From positions 412,145 to 476,144 of the forward strand of contig NZ_JAAORJ010000001.1 in the NCBI RefSeq assembly GCF_017696315.1: a stretch of 64,000 nucleotides of DNA, read 5' to 3'. This DNA is from Prochlorococcus marinus XMU1412 (GTDB taxonomy: Bacteria; Cyanobacteriota; Cyanobacteriia; PCC-6307; Cyanobiaceae). The notes under the pieces are model-generated. The model saw only the letters and a list, made by a program, of their open reading frames with translations. It was not told the DNA's origin and did not search any database. Made by a program: the position numbers and the translations under genes. This document shows, piece after piece, positions 47,548-57,135 of this stretch (within the stretch, counting starts at the first letter, position 1; every line of letters begins with the position of its first letter).

Positions 47548-48147
47548 ATGTTAAAAAACCCTATCCCAAAAGTTACTAACCAATTACAGCATAGAGCAAT
47601 CGGTATTATTAATGGTAAATTCACTCCACTTAGTAGTGAGCAATTAAATAGAGGCTTTTTAATTGACAATAAAGACGAAAAAATTGAAACAGTAGTACTA
47701 GGTAAAGCATTATCACTTTTAAAAAAGCATATTGACTTAAAGAAAAGTTACTATTGGATTGTTTATCCAAAGAATAAAAATACTCAAAATTTGCATTTAC
47801 AGGTCGCAGGGATTTGGGATCCCTATCAACTGAATGATTTCCCTAATGATTCTTCAAAAACTAACTTCTCGAAATTATTAGAAGAATTAGATCTAAAAGA
47901 CAATTATTTTTCTGTTAGAGGAGAATTAGTATTTGTCAACACTCAAAAGAAAGAAATTGTTATTAAAATCTGCCCTGCTATAAAGTCAAAAAATTTAAAA
48001 AATAAAAATTTTAAATTAGTCATAAAAGGAGAGCTTTCTCTTGAACTTCTGCATAGCTTTGTAAGTTTAGATATAAATAGAGATGGAAATTCTTTGAAAT
48101 TAATAAAGTACGAAGTGATTGAAAAAAATCTTTCTATAAGTAACTAG
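47548..48147 (+). CDS. Uncharacterised basic protein (199 aa)
   Basis: I do not recognise this 199-residue protein. It is lysine-rich, with no signal or membrane segment. Segments of note are LQHRAIGIINGKFTPLSSEQ near the N-terminus, YYWIVYPKNK and LHLQVAGIWDPYQL in the middle, and a beta-like NKNFKLVIKGELSLELLH. It resembles small nucleic-acid-binding barrels only loosely. It follows the secreted-looking gene by 40 bp and precedes larC by 52 bp. Confidence 0.7.
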   Translation: MLKNPIPKVTNQLQHRAIGIINGKFTPLSSEQLNRGFLIDNKDEKIETVVLGKALSLLKKHIDLKKSYYWIVYPKNKNTQNLHLQVAGIWDPYQLNDFPNDSSKTNFSKLLEELDLKDNYFSVRGELVFVNTQKKEIVIKICPAIKSKNLKNKNFKLVIKGELSLELLHSFVSLDINRDGNSLKLIKYEVIEKNLSISN

Positions 48148-48199
48148 AATGAAAGATTGATTTCCACCTCAATTTTACCAGTTAAGAAATCTTTGATTT

Positions 48200-49432
48200 A
48201 TGGATGATGTTTTAATTGAATGTTCTCCTGGTATCTCTGGAGATATGTTGTTAGGAGCTTTTTATGATTTAGGGGTGCCTAAAAAAGTTATTGAACAGCC
48301 ACTTATTGATCTTGGATTAAAGAATCTATATCAACTAGACTTTGAAGATTCAAAAAGTTGTTCAATCCGAGGCATCAAGGCAAAGGTTGAGAATATTGAT
48401 TGTAGTCCTATCAAAAGAACTTGGAGAAGTATTAAGGAACTTATATTAAATGGCCATTTAGAAGATAAATTAAAAAAAATAATTTATGAAGTATTTGAAT
48501 CTTTAGCAACTGCGGAAGGAAAAGTTCATGGAATTAAATCTGATGATGTTCATTTTCATGAAATTGGAGCTATAGATTCATTGGTTGATATCATTGGGGT
48601 ATGTGCTTCACTGAATTACTTAAATCCAAAGAGAGTTTATTGTAATGAACCAATGTTGGGAAAAGGTTTTGTTCAAACTGAACATGGAAAATTATCTGTA
48701 CCACCTCCTGCTGTAATAGAGCTAATAAGACAAAAAAATATTAAGGTTTTATCAAACCGTGACTCAATAGAGGGTGAACTCTCAACACCAACTGGCATTG
48801 CTTTGCTTGCTAATTTAGTCGACTATCCAGAACCTCCTTCGAAATTCTCTATTAACTCTTATGGAGTAGGCATTGGCAACCTAAAATTCCCATTTCCTAA
48901 TTTGGTAAGAGTTTATAAAATAACTTCATTTGAGGATTTTTCTATTAACCATAATGAACAAATTAGTCCAAAGTGTGAAGAGATATCTATTCAAGAAGCA
49001 TGGATTGATGATCAAACGCCGGAAGATATATCTAATTTTGTGGAGAAACTGAGAATTGAGGGGGCTTACGACGTTTCCTATCAAGCTATTAATATGAAAA
49101 AAAATAGAATTGGATTTTCTATTCAAGCAATCCTACCCATTAAGAAAAAAGAATTTTTTAGACGATTATGGTTTGATTATTCCAGTACTATTGGGGTTCG
49201 TGAAAGGACCCAATCTAGATGGATATTACTTAGACGTAGAGGAGAATGTTCAACGACTTTTGGAAATATAAAAGTTAAACAAACTTTGAAACCCGATGGA
49301 TCAATAAATATGAAACCAGAAAATGATGAGGTTCTAAGATTAAAATTAAAGCATAAAATATCAACTTACGAAATAAGAAAAATAATAAAAGATTCAAGTA
49401 AGAAATTTAAAGCATTTGAAAACTGGAAGTGA
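48200..49432 (+). CDS. larC: Nickel insertion protein LarC (DUF111)
   Basis: LarC proteins insert nickel into the pincer cofactor of lactate racemase. Family features are IECSPGISGDMLLGAFYDLG at the N-terminus, VHFHEIGAIDSLVDIIG, HGKLSVPPPAVIEL and GELSTPTGIALL. At 410 residues it is a single continuous frame, unlike species in which the two halves join by frameshift. No larA, larB or larE homologue is adjacent. Its stop overlaps the next gene's GTG start. Confidence 0.88.
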   Translation: MDDVLIECSPGISGDMLLGAFYDLGVPKKVIEQPLIDLGLKNLYQLDFEDSKSCSIRGIKAKVENIDCSPIKRTWRSIKELILNGHLEDKLKKIIYEVFESLATAEGKVHGIKSDDVHFHEIGAIDSLVDIIGVCASLNYLNPKRVYCNEPMLGKGFVQTEHGKLSVPPPAVIELIRQKNIKVLSNRDSIEGELSTPTGIALLANLVDYPEPPSKFSINSYGVGIGNLKFPFPNLVRVYKITSFEDFSINHNEQISPKCEEISIQEAWIDDQTPEDISNFVEKLRIEGAYDVSYQAINMKKNRIGFSIQAILPIKKKEFFRRLWFDYSSTIGVRERTQSRWILLRRRGECSTTFGNIKVKQTLKPDGSINMKPENDEVLRLKLKHKISTYEIRKIIKDSSKKFKAFENWK

Positions 49433-50385
49433 GATTTAATACAAATAATCAACCATATTTCAAATTCCTTAAAAAAATTAATTTTGGTGGTTTGAAGAGT
49501 ATCTTCTTTATTTCAAGCTTGTCATATTTTTGCATCCATTTTTTTGATAATATTGATCAAATTTCATTTGATATTAATTTAGAAAGAGATGGAATTAATC
49601 TTTCTTTATCATTTTTATTTTGTGTTTTAAGTATTTACCTGAACGCTTATGCATGGAAATATATTGTTAAATGGTTCGGGAAAGAATTTGAGAGTAATAA
49701 TTTAATCTCTTTTTATGTTTTAACCAATATTCTTAAATACATTCCTGGCGGGGTTTGGCATTTTATTGAAAGATTTAATTTTATAAAAAAAATAAGTAAT
49801 TCTCAGATTGCTTTGTACTCGACACTTATAGAACCTTATTTTATGTTGAGTGGATCTTTTTTCTTGGCATCGATGGGAATGATTTTTTCACCATTTTATT
49901 TTTTTTTAATTTTTCCTTTATTAATCTTAAATAGGAAATTTATTTTTTTGATTTTAAAAAGAATAGGGTCTATTAATAGAAGAGTATTTGAGGTTTTGAG
50001 ACTTCCAAATTTAAAGGATCAATTTGAAGAGAGAATAAATATAATTTCCTTTTTCCCTTATAGAACTTTACTTCTTGAAATTGGTTTTGTCTTATCTAAA
50101 TTTATTGGGTTTTATATTTGCTTAAATACTTTTTATGCAAGTAATACTCTGAACATCATATTTTTATTAGTAATCTTTTCTTTGTCATGGTCTTTAGGCT
50201 TGGTAGTACCATCAGCTCCAGGAGGAGTTGGCGTTTTTGAGGCTTGCATACTTTTATTTATTGGCAAAAGTATTCCACAAAATATAATTCTTACTAGCTT
50301 AGTTTATTTTAGGGTTATATCTACCTCGGCAGATTTGTTGTTGAGCTTACCTTTCTTAATAAGAAAATTGTCTAGAAGACTTTAG
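49429..50385 (+). CDS. LPG synthase-like transmembrane protein (UPF0104 type)
   Basis: A 318-residue membrane protein with about eight spans, resembling the flippase-like region of lysylphosphatidylglycerol synthase, without its catalytic aminoacyltransferase domain. It has IPGGVWHFIERFNFI and the family-like LVVPSAPGGVGVFEACILLF near the C-terminus. The start is a GTG at 49429 overlapping the larC stop by 4 bp, which suggests coupling. The function is unknown. It overlaps the convergent permease by 4 bp. Confidence 0.78.
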   Translation: MRFNTNNQPYFKFLKKINFGGLKSIFFISSLSYFCIHFFDNIDQISFDINLERDGINLSLSFLFCVLSIYLNAYAWKYIVKWFGKEFESNNLISFYVLTNILKYIPGGVWHFIERFNFIKKISNSQIALYSTLIEPYFMLSGSFFLASMGMIFSPFYFFLIFPLLILNRKFIFLILKRIGSINRRVFEVLRLPNLKDQFEERINIISFFPYRTLLLEIGFVLSKFIGFYICLNTFYASNTLNIIFLLVIFSLSWSLGLVVPSAPGGVGVFEACILLFIGKSIPQNIILTSLVYFRVISTSADLLLSLPFLIRKLSRRL

Positions 50386-51920
50386 TTTTTTTTCTCTAAA
50401 CTTGGTATCAATGTAAATGATGCAATAAGGCCTAAAGTCATAATAAGAATCGCCGGCAATATTGCCTCTACCATTCTCTCATCTCCAGCATATTGATATA
50501 TTCTCACAGATAATGTATCGAAATCGAATGGTCTTAAAATAAAGGTTATGGGTAATTCTTTTATCGTATCTACAAAAACTAATAGTGATCCTACGAATAT
50601 TGGTCCTTGGAGAAGAGGTAGATGAATTCTTTTGATGATTCCCAGCCAATTCTCTCCTAACCCAAGTGCTGCTTCATCAAGACTAGGAGAAATTCTCTCA
50701 AGGCTTGAATCAATAGAACCCTTAGAGATAGTTAAAAATCGGACAAGATAACCCCAAATTAGTAGGCAAATAGCAATGAAATTGAATTTTGAGGAAGAAA
50801 TACTTATTAAGGATAAAGCTAATACAGTGCCCGGTATTGCGTAACCTATTCCCGCAAGGTTTGTTATTATTTCTAGCAATAAGCTTTTATTTGGGCGTTT
50901 GGCTAAGGAAATTATTAAGGAAAATATTATCGCTATTAATGCAGTTAAAAGTCCTAGACTTATGGTCCTTAATGATAAAGAGAGTAATTCTATAGATAAC
51001 CCTTTTTGAATTTGATCGATATTAAGCAGAACCCAAAAAAATGGAATCCCAAAAGAGAAAATTGGAGGAAATAAAGATATCATTATCGCTAACAGAGATC
51101 TAGTTTTGTTTAATTCCCATCCTTGAGAATCTTTTGATGCAGGATTTTCACTCCACCTCTTTGATTTTCTTCTCGATAATTTTTCAAAAATAATTAAATT
51201 AAAAATTATTAATAAGGCTACCAATGATAATCCAATAGCACTTTTTGGATTACCCTCAATAATCCAATTTTCAGCTATTCCCGTAGAAATACTTGGAATA
51301 TTTAATAATGCAAATGTACCTAACTCATTCATTACTTCCATACACATTAAACTTATTCCTGTTATCACTGCAGGTAAAGCCATTGGGAAAGCTATTTTAA
51401 AGAAGCTCTTCCAAGGCCCAACTCCTAATCCTCTACTGGCATTGATCTGATTAACTCCAAATTTATTAAAACTTTCATTAGCAAGAATGAATACATATGG
51501 ATAAGTAGAAATAGAAAGTATTAATACCCCCCACCATAAACCAGTTATTTGATACCCAAAAATACTCCCCAAATCCTGTAAAACAGCTGTTATTAGATAT
51601 GCAGGAGCAGCTAGTGGAACTAGCTGACAAATACGGAGAACTTTTCTGAACTTAAAATTACAATTTGAAAGTAACCATCCATTCAAAGTTCCTAACCCTC
51701 CACCAAAAAAACTTGTCAGTATTAGAACTTTTAAAGTTCCTAATACCTCTTCCCCTCCTGCGATACCTAATGAAAAATTCCCACTAAAAATATATTGAAC
51801 TCCTTCAAGAAGAAAATTGGAAATTGGAATGATTACTAAGAGTGCAACAATAAAAGAAGTAAAATAAAAAAGTTTTAATTCGGTTACTGCTTTTTTAAAT
51901 CCTTTAATAAGTATTTTCAA
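50382..51920 (-). CDS. Fe3+-type ABC transporter permease (FutB/FbpB-like)
   Basis: A 512-residue inner-membrane permease with two six-span halves, each with an ABC permease signature (ASRGLGVGPWKSFFKIAFPMALPA and AALGLGENWLGIIKRIHLPLL). This duplicated form is the iron(III) uptake permease pattern. A binding protein and ATPase are expected elsewhere, since none is adjacent. It heads nothing visible: the CobW gene lies 28 bp upstream on the same strand. A thiamine-type substrate remains possible. Confidence 0.86.
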   Translation of the reverse strand: MKILIKGFKKAVTELKLFYFTSFIVALLVIIPISNFLLEGVQYIFSGNFSLGIAGGEEVLGTLKVLILTSFFGGGLGTLNGWLLSNCNFKFRKVLRICQLVPLAAPAYLITAVLQDLGSIFGYQITGLWWGVLILSISTYPYVFILANESFNKFGVNQINASRGLGVGPWKSFFKIAFPMALPAVITGISLMCMEVMNELGTFALLNIPSISTGIAENWIIEGNPKSAIGLSLVALLIIFNLIIFEKLSRRKSKRWSENPASKDSQGWELNKTRSLLAIMISLFPPIFSFGIPFFWVLLNIDQIQKGLSIELLSLSLRTISLGLLTALIAIIFSLIISLAKRPNKSLLLEIITNLAGIGYAIPGTVLALSLISISSSKFNFIAICLLIWGYLVRFLTISKGSIDSSLERISPSLDEAALGLGENWLGIIKRIHLPLLQGPIFVGSLLVFVDTIKELPITFILRPFDFDTLSVRIYQYAGDERMVEAILPAILIMTLGLIASFTLIPSLEKKN

Positions 51921-51948
51921 AAATTAATTAAATCCTAATATGTATACT

Positions 51949-52995
51949 CTAATCTGTTCTAAATCTACATGATGAAAGTTGATTCTTAATAGTTTGATGA
52001 TCTAAGTTTTTCCCAATAAATACAATCTTGTTAGATTTTTCTTTTGTCCACTCTTCATCATCTAAAGAAAATCGTTTTCCAGATAGGTGAAAAATGTGTT
52101 TCCTTTCACTTTCCATAAACCATAATATTCCTTTCGCCCTAAATACGTTTTGTGAGATTTGATTATCTAAGAAATATTGAAACTTCCTTAAGGAAAATGG
52201 TTCAAATGTCTCATAAGAAACTGATGTAAAACCCTCTATATTATTAATCAAATCGTGCGAATGAGAAGAATGATCGTGTGAATGAGAAGAATGATCGTGT
52301 GAATGAGAAGAATGATCGTGTGAATGAGAAGAATGATCGTGTGAATTTTTTTCTACATCTTCTTTGTTTTTATCGTATTTAAAAATATCTGTTTCAAAAA
52401 GCCCAACACTCATTATTGTTTGTAAGCCAACCTCACTATTAGTTGATCTCAATATCCTTGGTTCTTTTTTTATTTTATTTATAAATTGTTCGACTTTCTT
52501 TAATTGTTCTTCGTTGACTAAATCACATTTATTTAGGAGAAGAATATCTCCATATAAAATTTGAGAATAGGCGACACTTGAATTATTAATTTCAAAATCA
52601 AAATTTTCTCCATCAATAACAGTTATGATTGAATCCAATCTTACTTTTTCTCGAAGATTTCCAGCTGCAAAAGTCATGGCTACTGGTAATGGATCTGCTA
52701 GCCCAGTAGTCTCGACAATCAAATAGTCTATTTTTTCAGATCTTTCTAAAACTTTGGATACTGTATTTAATAATTCACCATTAATAGAGCAACATATACA
52801 GCCATTATTTAATTCGATCATATCTTCTGACCCTTCTATAATTAAGTCATTATCTATTCCTATCTCTCCAAATTCATTAACCAAAACAGCTGTTTTAAGA
52901 CCAACTTGATTTTTTAAAATGTGATTTAAAAGCGTAGTTTTGCCAGAACCTAAAAATCCACTAATAATCGTAACAGGTAATAACTTTTTAGACAT
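51949..52995 (-). CDS. CobW/COG0523 GTPase metallochaperone with His-rich loop
   Basis: A 348-residue G3E-family GTPase. Walker A is GFLGSGKT (13-20), the metal-binding CICC sits at 66-69, LNKCDLV is the guanine-specificity motif (about 154-160), and a CobW C-terminal domain follows residue 250. A histidine-rich loop of four HDHSSHS units (about residues 219-248) separates the two domains. This is the layout of zinc or other transition-metal chaperones. It precedes the permease on the same strand and follows a PCD gene 35 bp upstream. Confidence 0.9.
   Translation of the reverse strand: MSKKLLPVTIISGFLGSGKTTLLNHILKNQVGLKTAVLVNEFGEIGIDNDLIIEGSEDMIELNNGCICCSINGELLNTVSKVLERSEKIDYLIVETTGLADPLPVAMTFAAGNLREKVRLDSIITVIDGENFDFEINNSSVAYSQILYGDILLLNKCDLVNEEQLKKVEQFINKIKKEPRILRSTNSEVGLQTIMSVGLFETDIFKYDKNKEDVEKNSHDHSSHSHDHSSHSHDHSSHSHDHSSHSHDLINNIEGFTSVSYETFEPFSLRKFQYFLDNQISQNVFRAKGILWFMESERKHIFHLSGKRFSLDDEEWTKEKSNKIVFIGKNLDHQTIKNQLSSCRFRTD
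52259..52342 (-). repeat. Four perfect 21-bp tandem repeats (CobW His loop)
   Basis: Units at 52259-52279, 52280-52300, 52301-52321 and 52322-52342 are identical on the nucleotide level (plus-strand unit GAATGAGAAGAATGATCGTG plus T). Each encodes seven residues, HDHSSHS. Complete identity at silent positions implies recent expansion. Confidence 0.95.
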
Positions 52996-53030
52996 TTTGA
53001 CTGATTTTTTAAGTGATTAAATTTGTAATG

Positions 53031-53321
53031 TTATTGATCGAAAACTTTATTTATTTCTGAAGCTAATGTTTGATCGAGATTTGTTATGCCCCCCAAATCA
53101 TGAGTACTTAACCTTATTATTACTTTTGAATAGACGTTTTCCCAGTTAGGATGATGATTATATTTTTCGCAGATTAAAGCAATTTTAGTCATAAATGCGA
53201 AGGCTTCAATAAAATCAAAAAATTTAAATTCTCTCTGGATTTGTTCATTGTTAATTTCCCAGCCGGGTATTTTGACAACTAATTCCTTCAATTCTTCATC
53301 TTGCAAAAGGTAAGGTTCCAT
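53031..53321 (-). CDS. phhB: Pterin-4a-carbinolamine dehydratase
   Basis: A 96-residue PCD/DCoH-fold protein that dehydrates 4a-hydroxytetrahydrobiopterin. The catalytic set is present: ICEKYNHHPNWENVY (two adjacent His) and STHDLGGIT (His/Asp). It lies 35 bp upstream of the CobW gene. COG0523 proteins are often found beside PCD homologues in other bacteria. It is not obviously a Rubisco-assembly (acRAF) paralogue, since no carboxysome genes are nearby. Confidence 0.9.
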   Translation of the reverse strand: MEPYLLQDEELKELVVKIPGWEINNEQIQREFKFFDFIEAFAFMTKIALICEKYNHHPNWENVYSKVIIRLSTHDLGGITNLDQTLASEINKVFDQ

Positions 53322-53363
53322 TAATTAATTAATTTAGGTTTTGTTGATTACATTATAAATATT

Positions 53364-53819
53364 TTAAATTTTCTCACCAATAATATGTACATTTAAAATC
53401 CTTTCTTTTTGATCAAATCTATGTTCCCATAAATACACTGCTTGCCATGTACCAAGCATAATATTGCCGTCCCGAAAACTTAGAGATAAACAAGTATTGG
53501 TTAAGGATGTTTTAATATGTGCGGGCATATCATCAGCTCCTTCTTGATAATGTTTATAAGAAATTTCTTCTCTATTTTTCGATAAAGTAAAGTAGGAATT
53601 ATATGGGACTATGGATTGCATATATTTTTTTAAGTCTTTTAGTACGTTTGGATCAGCATTCTCATTAATAGTTAAGCTGCAACTGGTGTGAAGTGAAGTT
53701 AAATTTAAAATTCCTGAATTAAAATTATTTTTTTCAATAAATAAATTTAAATCATTTGTTATGTCAATAAAACCCTCACCATGAGTTATGAAGCCTAATT
53801 TTGAAAATATTTGTTCCAT
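53364..53819 (-). CDS. YjbQ/UPF0047 family protein
   Basis: A 151-residue protein of the secondary thiamine-phosphate-synthase YjbQ family. Family features are LTSLHTSCSLTINENADP (histidine-serine-cysteine motif), GADDMPAHIKTSL and LGTWQAVYLWEHR. The exact physiological role is not settled. It lies 42 bp upstream of the PCD gene on the same strand and may be the first gene of the yjbQ-phhB-cobW-permease run. It diverges from the carboxypeptidase across 108 bp. Confidence 0.92.
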   Translation of the reverse strand: MEQIFSKLGFITHGEGFIDITNDLNLFIEKNNFNSGILNLTSLHTSCSLTINENADPNVLKDLKKYMQSIVPYNSYFTLSKNREEISYKHYQEGADDMPAHIKTSLTNTCLSLSFRDGNIMLGTWQAVYLWEHRFDQKERILNVHIIGEKI

Positions 53820-53927
53820 ATAAGTTAAAACTCAATTAATTAATATTCTATTATGGATAAACCATGTACGTTTTATTCAAACATCAAAATTTTTATCTTA
53901 AGATGAATCTAATTTATATATAAATTT

Positions 53928-55430
53928 TTGGCTGAAATTCAATGGAATAAGCTAGGGGCTTATCTTAAAGAAACTCAAATATTAGGTTCAATCCAAAATA
54001 CACTTTATTGGGATCAGAATACTGGGATGCCCAAAAAAGGAGCTTCTTGGAGGTCTGAACAACTTACCTATATTGCAAAAATCTTGCATAGAAGAAATTC
54101 TTCTGAAGAATTTTCTAATTTAATACAATCCGCTAAAAATGAATTATCAGATACTGAAAATTCCAATGATCAACTCTTTATTAGAGGTAAAGAAAGAAAC
54201 ATTAATCTTTTAATAGAGGAATTTAATAAAGCGAAAAATTTAGATCCTAAATTAGTTGAGTCTTTAGTAAAGGCAAAATCTAAAGGATATGAAAGTTGGC
54301 AAGAGGCTAAGAAAAAATCAGATTTTAAAGTTTTCCTCCCATTCTTTGAAGAACTAGTCAAATTAAGGATTGAAGAGGCAAAACAGATATCAGATAAATA
54401 TTCACCATGGGAAACTCTAGCCCAACCCTTTGAACCTGAATTAACACTAAAGTGGTTGAATAAAATGTTTCAGCCTTTGAAAGACACTCTCCCAGAGTTG
54501 ATTAGAGGAATTAATAAATCTAAGAAATATCATTGGGATTTGAGTCCAGAATCTCAACATAATTTATGTTCTAAATTACTTGATGAGTTTGGTAGAGATA
54601 AAGATCTAGTAGTTGTTGGTAAATCTCCTCATCCTTTTTCGATTACATTAGGGCCTAATGATTATAGGATTACGACAAGAATTGTTGAAGGTGAACCATT
54701 ATCAAGTTTTTTAGCAACTGCACATGAATGGGGACATTCAATTTATGAGCAAGGTCTGCCATCACAAAGTCATCAATGGTTTGCTTGGCCTTTAGGTCAA
54801 GCAACTTCTATGGGTATACATGAAAGTCAATCATTATTTTGGGAAAATAGAATTGTTAAATCCAAATCTTTCTCGAAAAGATTTTTTAAAAAATTTGTTT
54901 CAGCTGGATGTACATTAAATAATTACCTTGAACTATGGAAATCTATTAATCATTTGGAAGCAGGACTAAATAGGGTTGAGGCAGATGAATTGACCTATGG
55001 TTTACATATTCTGGTTAGAACCGAACTCGAAATAGATTTAATTGAGGGAGGGTTACCTGCTGAAGATATTCCAAAGGAATGGAATAAAAGATATGGTGAA
55101 CTTCTAGGAATAAAACCATCTAATGATTCAGAAGGTTGTCTTCAAGATGTTCATTGGAGCGAAGGCGCTTTTGGATATTTCCCTTCATATTTATTAGGCC
55201 ATCTTATAAGTGCACAAATATCTTCTCATATGGAAAGAGACATTGGTTTGTTAGATGATTTAATCCAAAATGGTGAATATCAAAAAATCATATTTTGGTT
55301 AAGAAATAATGTTCATAAACATGGCAGATCAGTTAATTCTATGGAATTGATAAGAATGGTCACTAACGAAGAACTATCACCAAACTATTTTATTAATCAT
55401 TTAAAGTCTAAAATAAATGATTTTTGCTGA
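53928..55430 (+). CDS. Carboxypeptidase Taq-like (M32) metallopeptidase
   Basis: A 500-residue M32 carboxypeptidase. The zinc motif HEWGH is at residues 266-270, followed by MGIHESQSLFWENRI, where the third ligand Glu lies, and ELTYGLHILVRTELE. The length is normal. The start is a TTG at 53928 giving LAEIQWNKLGAYLKE, and no better-placed ATG is seen. It is divergent from yjbQ and followed 63 bp later by ppa. Confidence 0.93.
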   Translation: MAEIQWNKLGAYLKETQILGSIQNTLYWDQNTGMPKKGASWRSEQLTYIAKILHRRNSSEEFSNLIQSAKNELSDTENSNDQLFIRGKERNINLLIEEFNKAKNLDPKLVESLVKAKSKGYESWQEAKKKSDFKVFLPFFEELVKLRIEEAKQISDKYSPWETLAQPFEPELTLKWLNKMFQPLKDTLPELIRGINKSKKYHWDLSPESQHNLCSKLLDEFGRDKDLVVVGKSPHPFSITLGPNDYRITTRIVEGEPLSSFLATAHEWGHSIYEQGLPSQSHQWFAWPLGQATSMGIHESQSLFWENRIVKSKSFSKRFFKKFVSAGCTLNNYLELWKSINHLEAGLNRVEADELTYGLHILVRTELEIDLIEGGLPAEDIPKEWNKRYGELLGIKPSNDSEGCLQDVHWSEGAFGYFPSYLLGHLISAQISSHMERDIGLLDDLIQNGEYQKIIFWLRNNVHKHGRSVNSMELIRMVTNEELSPNYFINHLKSKINDFC

Positions 55431-55493
55431 AACATTACTTTTAAAGAATTTGTTTGACTGTGAGGATGTAAGATAAATAAAAATTATTTCTTG

Positions 55494-56081
55494 ATGGCAA
55501 ATCTTAATCAACCCCCAAGCAGGGTTACACCAAATTTATTACACATACTAAACGCTTTCACTGATAACTCAAATACAATAATAAATACTATCGTTGAATT
55601 AAACTCCAATACCATAAATAAATATGAATTAATTACAGAAACGGGCCACCTTAAACTTGATAGGGTAGGTTACTCTTCACTTGCTTATCCTTTTGCTTAT
55701 GGATGTATACCAAGGACATGGGATGAAGATGGAGATCCACTTGATGTCGAAATTGTTAGTGTAACTGAGCCATTGGTACCCGGATCTATTGTGGAGGCAA
55801 GGATTATTGGCGTGATGAAATTTGATGATGGTGGAGAGGTCGATGATAAGGTAATAGCGGTTTTAGCAGATGATAAAAGAATGGATCATATCTCAAGTTA
55901 TGAAGACCTTGGAGAGCATTGGTTAAAAGAAACAAAGTATTATTGGGAGCACTACAAAGATCTAAAAAAACCCGGAACATGTACTGTTAATGGTTTTTTT
56001 GGGATAGAAGAAGCTGTTAAAGTGATTAAAGATTGTGAAGAGAGATACAAAAAAGAAATTGATCCCAAATTAATAAATTAA
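55494..56081 (+). CDS. ppa: Inorganic pyrophosphatase
   Basis: A family I pyrophosphatase that drives biosynthetic reactions by cleaving PPi. It has RVGYSSLAYPFAYGCIPRTWDEDGDPLDV, in which the metal-binding acidic residues lie (GDPLDV and DKVIAVLADDKR). At 195 residues it has the N-terminal extension usual in cyanobacteria. The ATG at 55494 is preferred over the TTG three bases earlier. It abuts hemC (stop 56081, next begins 56082). Confidence 0.96.
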   Translation: MANLNQPPSRVTPNLLHILNAFTDNSNTIINTIVELNSNTINKYELITETGHLKLDRVGYSSLAYPFAYGCIPRTWDEDGDPLDVEIVSVTEPLVPGSIVEARIIGVMKFDDGGEVDDKVIAVLADDKRMDHISSYEDLGEHWLKETKYYWEHYKDLKKPGTCTVNGFFGIEEAVKVIKDCEERYKKEIDPKLIN

Positions 56082-57038
56082 CTAATTTGTGTTTTCTCTA
56101 AATTTTTCAAATATTTCGCTGAGTATTTTGTCGGCACCTTGGAGCTTTAGTTTCTTTGCTAGTTCTATGCCTACCAGTTCAGGGTCATTAATATTGCCAA
56201 TAAATTGATCTTTTATAAGCCTTTCTCCATCAAGAGAGGCTACCATTCCGGTAAGGTGAAGTTGTTCATTATCAATATTACTATTAACACCTATTGGGAC
56301 TTGGCATCCACCCTCAAGCTCCCTTAAGAAAGCCCTTTCTGCCAGACATCTTTGACAAGTGGGTTTATCTTCTAAGACATTTATAATTTCTAAAACTTTT
56401 TTATCATCTGATTTACATTCAATGCCTAGAGCTCCTTGGCCAACGGCATGAAGAGAAATTTCACTTGGTATAATTTGGTGAATTCTTGATTCAAAGCCTA
56501 ATCTCTTTAAACCAGCGGCAGCAAGAATTATACAATCAAATTCTCCCGCATCTAATTTTTCAATTCTTGTAATAACATTTCCCCTGATATCTTTGAAAAC
56601 AAGATGTGGGTACTTATTTCTTAATTGTGCAAGTCTTCTAAGAGAGCTTGTTCCCACAATCGAACCTTCAGGTAAGGTTTCTAATTTATAACAGTCATTT
56701 TTTTTGCTTACTACTAAAGCATCTGCAGGATCCTCCCTTTTTGTGATACATCCTAATTTAAGACCATTAGGCAAATTGGTTGGTAAATCTTTGAGAGAAT
56801 GTACTGCTATGTCTGCATGACCTACGAGCATTTGTGCTTCAAGTTCTTTTGTAAATAATCCTTTGTCGCCTATTTTTGCTAAGGCTACATCAAGGATTTT
56901 GTCACCTTGAGTTGCCATAGCTTCTATAGATACTTCTAAATTGGGAATATTCCTTTCTAGTTGATCTTTAACCCATAAAGTTTGAACCATTGCTAGTTTA
57001 CTTCTTCTACTAGCTATTTTCAGCTTAAAATTAGTCAT
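56082..57038 (-). CDS. hemC: Porphobilinogen deaminase (hydroxymethylbilane synthase)
   Basis: Polymerises four porphobilinogens into hydroxymethylbilane for heme, chlorophyll and cobalamin. Visible are [18 protein letters not shown] at the N-terminus, [22 protein letters not shown] and [14 protein letters not shown]. The dipyrromethane cofactor cysteine is in [11 protein letters not shown]. The length of 318 residues is normal. It lies 97 bp downstream of the sigma-factor gene on the same strand. Confidence 0.97.
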   Translation of the reverse strand: MTNFKLKIASRRSKLAMVQTLWVKDQLERNIPNLEVSIEAMATQGDKILDVALAKIGDKGLFTKELEAQMLVGHADIAVHSLKDLPTNLPNGLKLGCITKREDPADALVVSKKNDCYKLETLPEGSIVGTSSLRRLAQLRNKYPHLVFKDIRGNVITRIEKLDAGEFDCIILAAAGLKRLGFESRIHQIIPSEISLHAVGQGALGIECKSDDKKVLEIINVLEDKPTCQRCLAERAFLRELEGGCQVPIGVNSNIDNEQLHLTGMVASLDGERLIKDQFIGNINDPELVGIELAKKLKLQGADKILSEIFEKFRENTN

Positions 57039-57135
57039 TAAATATTATTTTGAGTTTGAATTAGAAATAAAGTCGAATCTATTTTAAGCTATTCTTTTGC
57101 AAGTTTTTAAAGCTAAATACTATACTTAACTTTTT

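Noticed and set aside
52259..52342. Regular short repeats as a possible CRISPR array
   Set aside because: Units of 21 bp follow without spacers and encode a His-rich loop in frame; the same holds for the 24-bp and 45-bp repeats.
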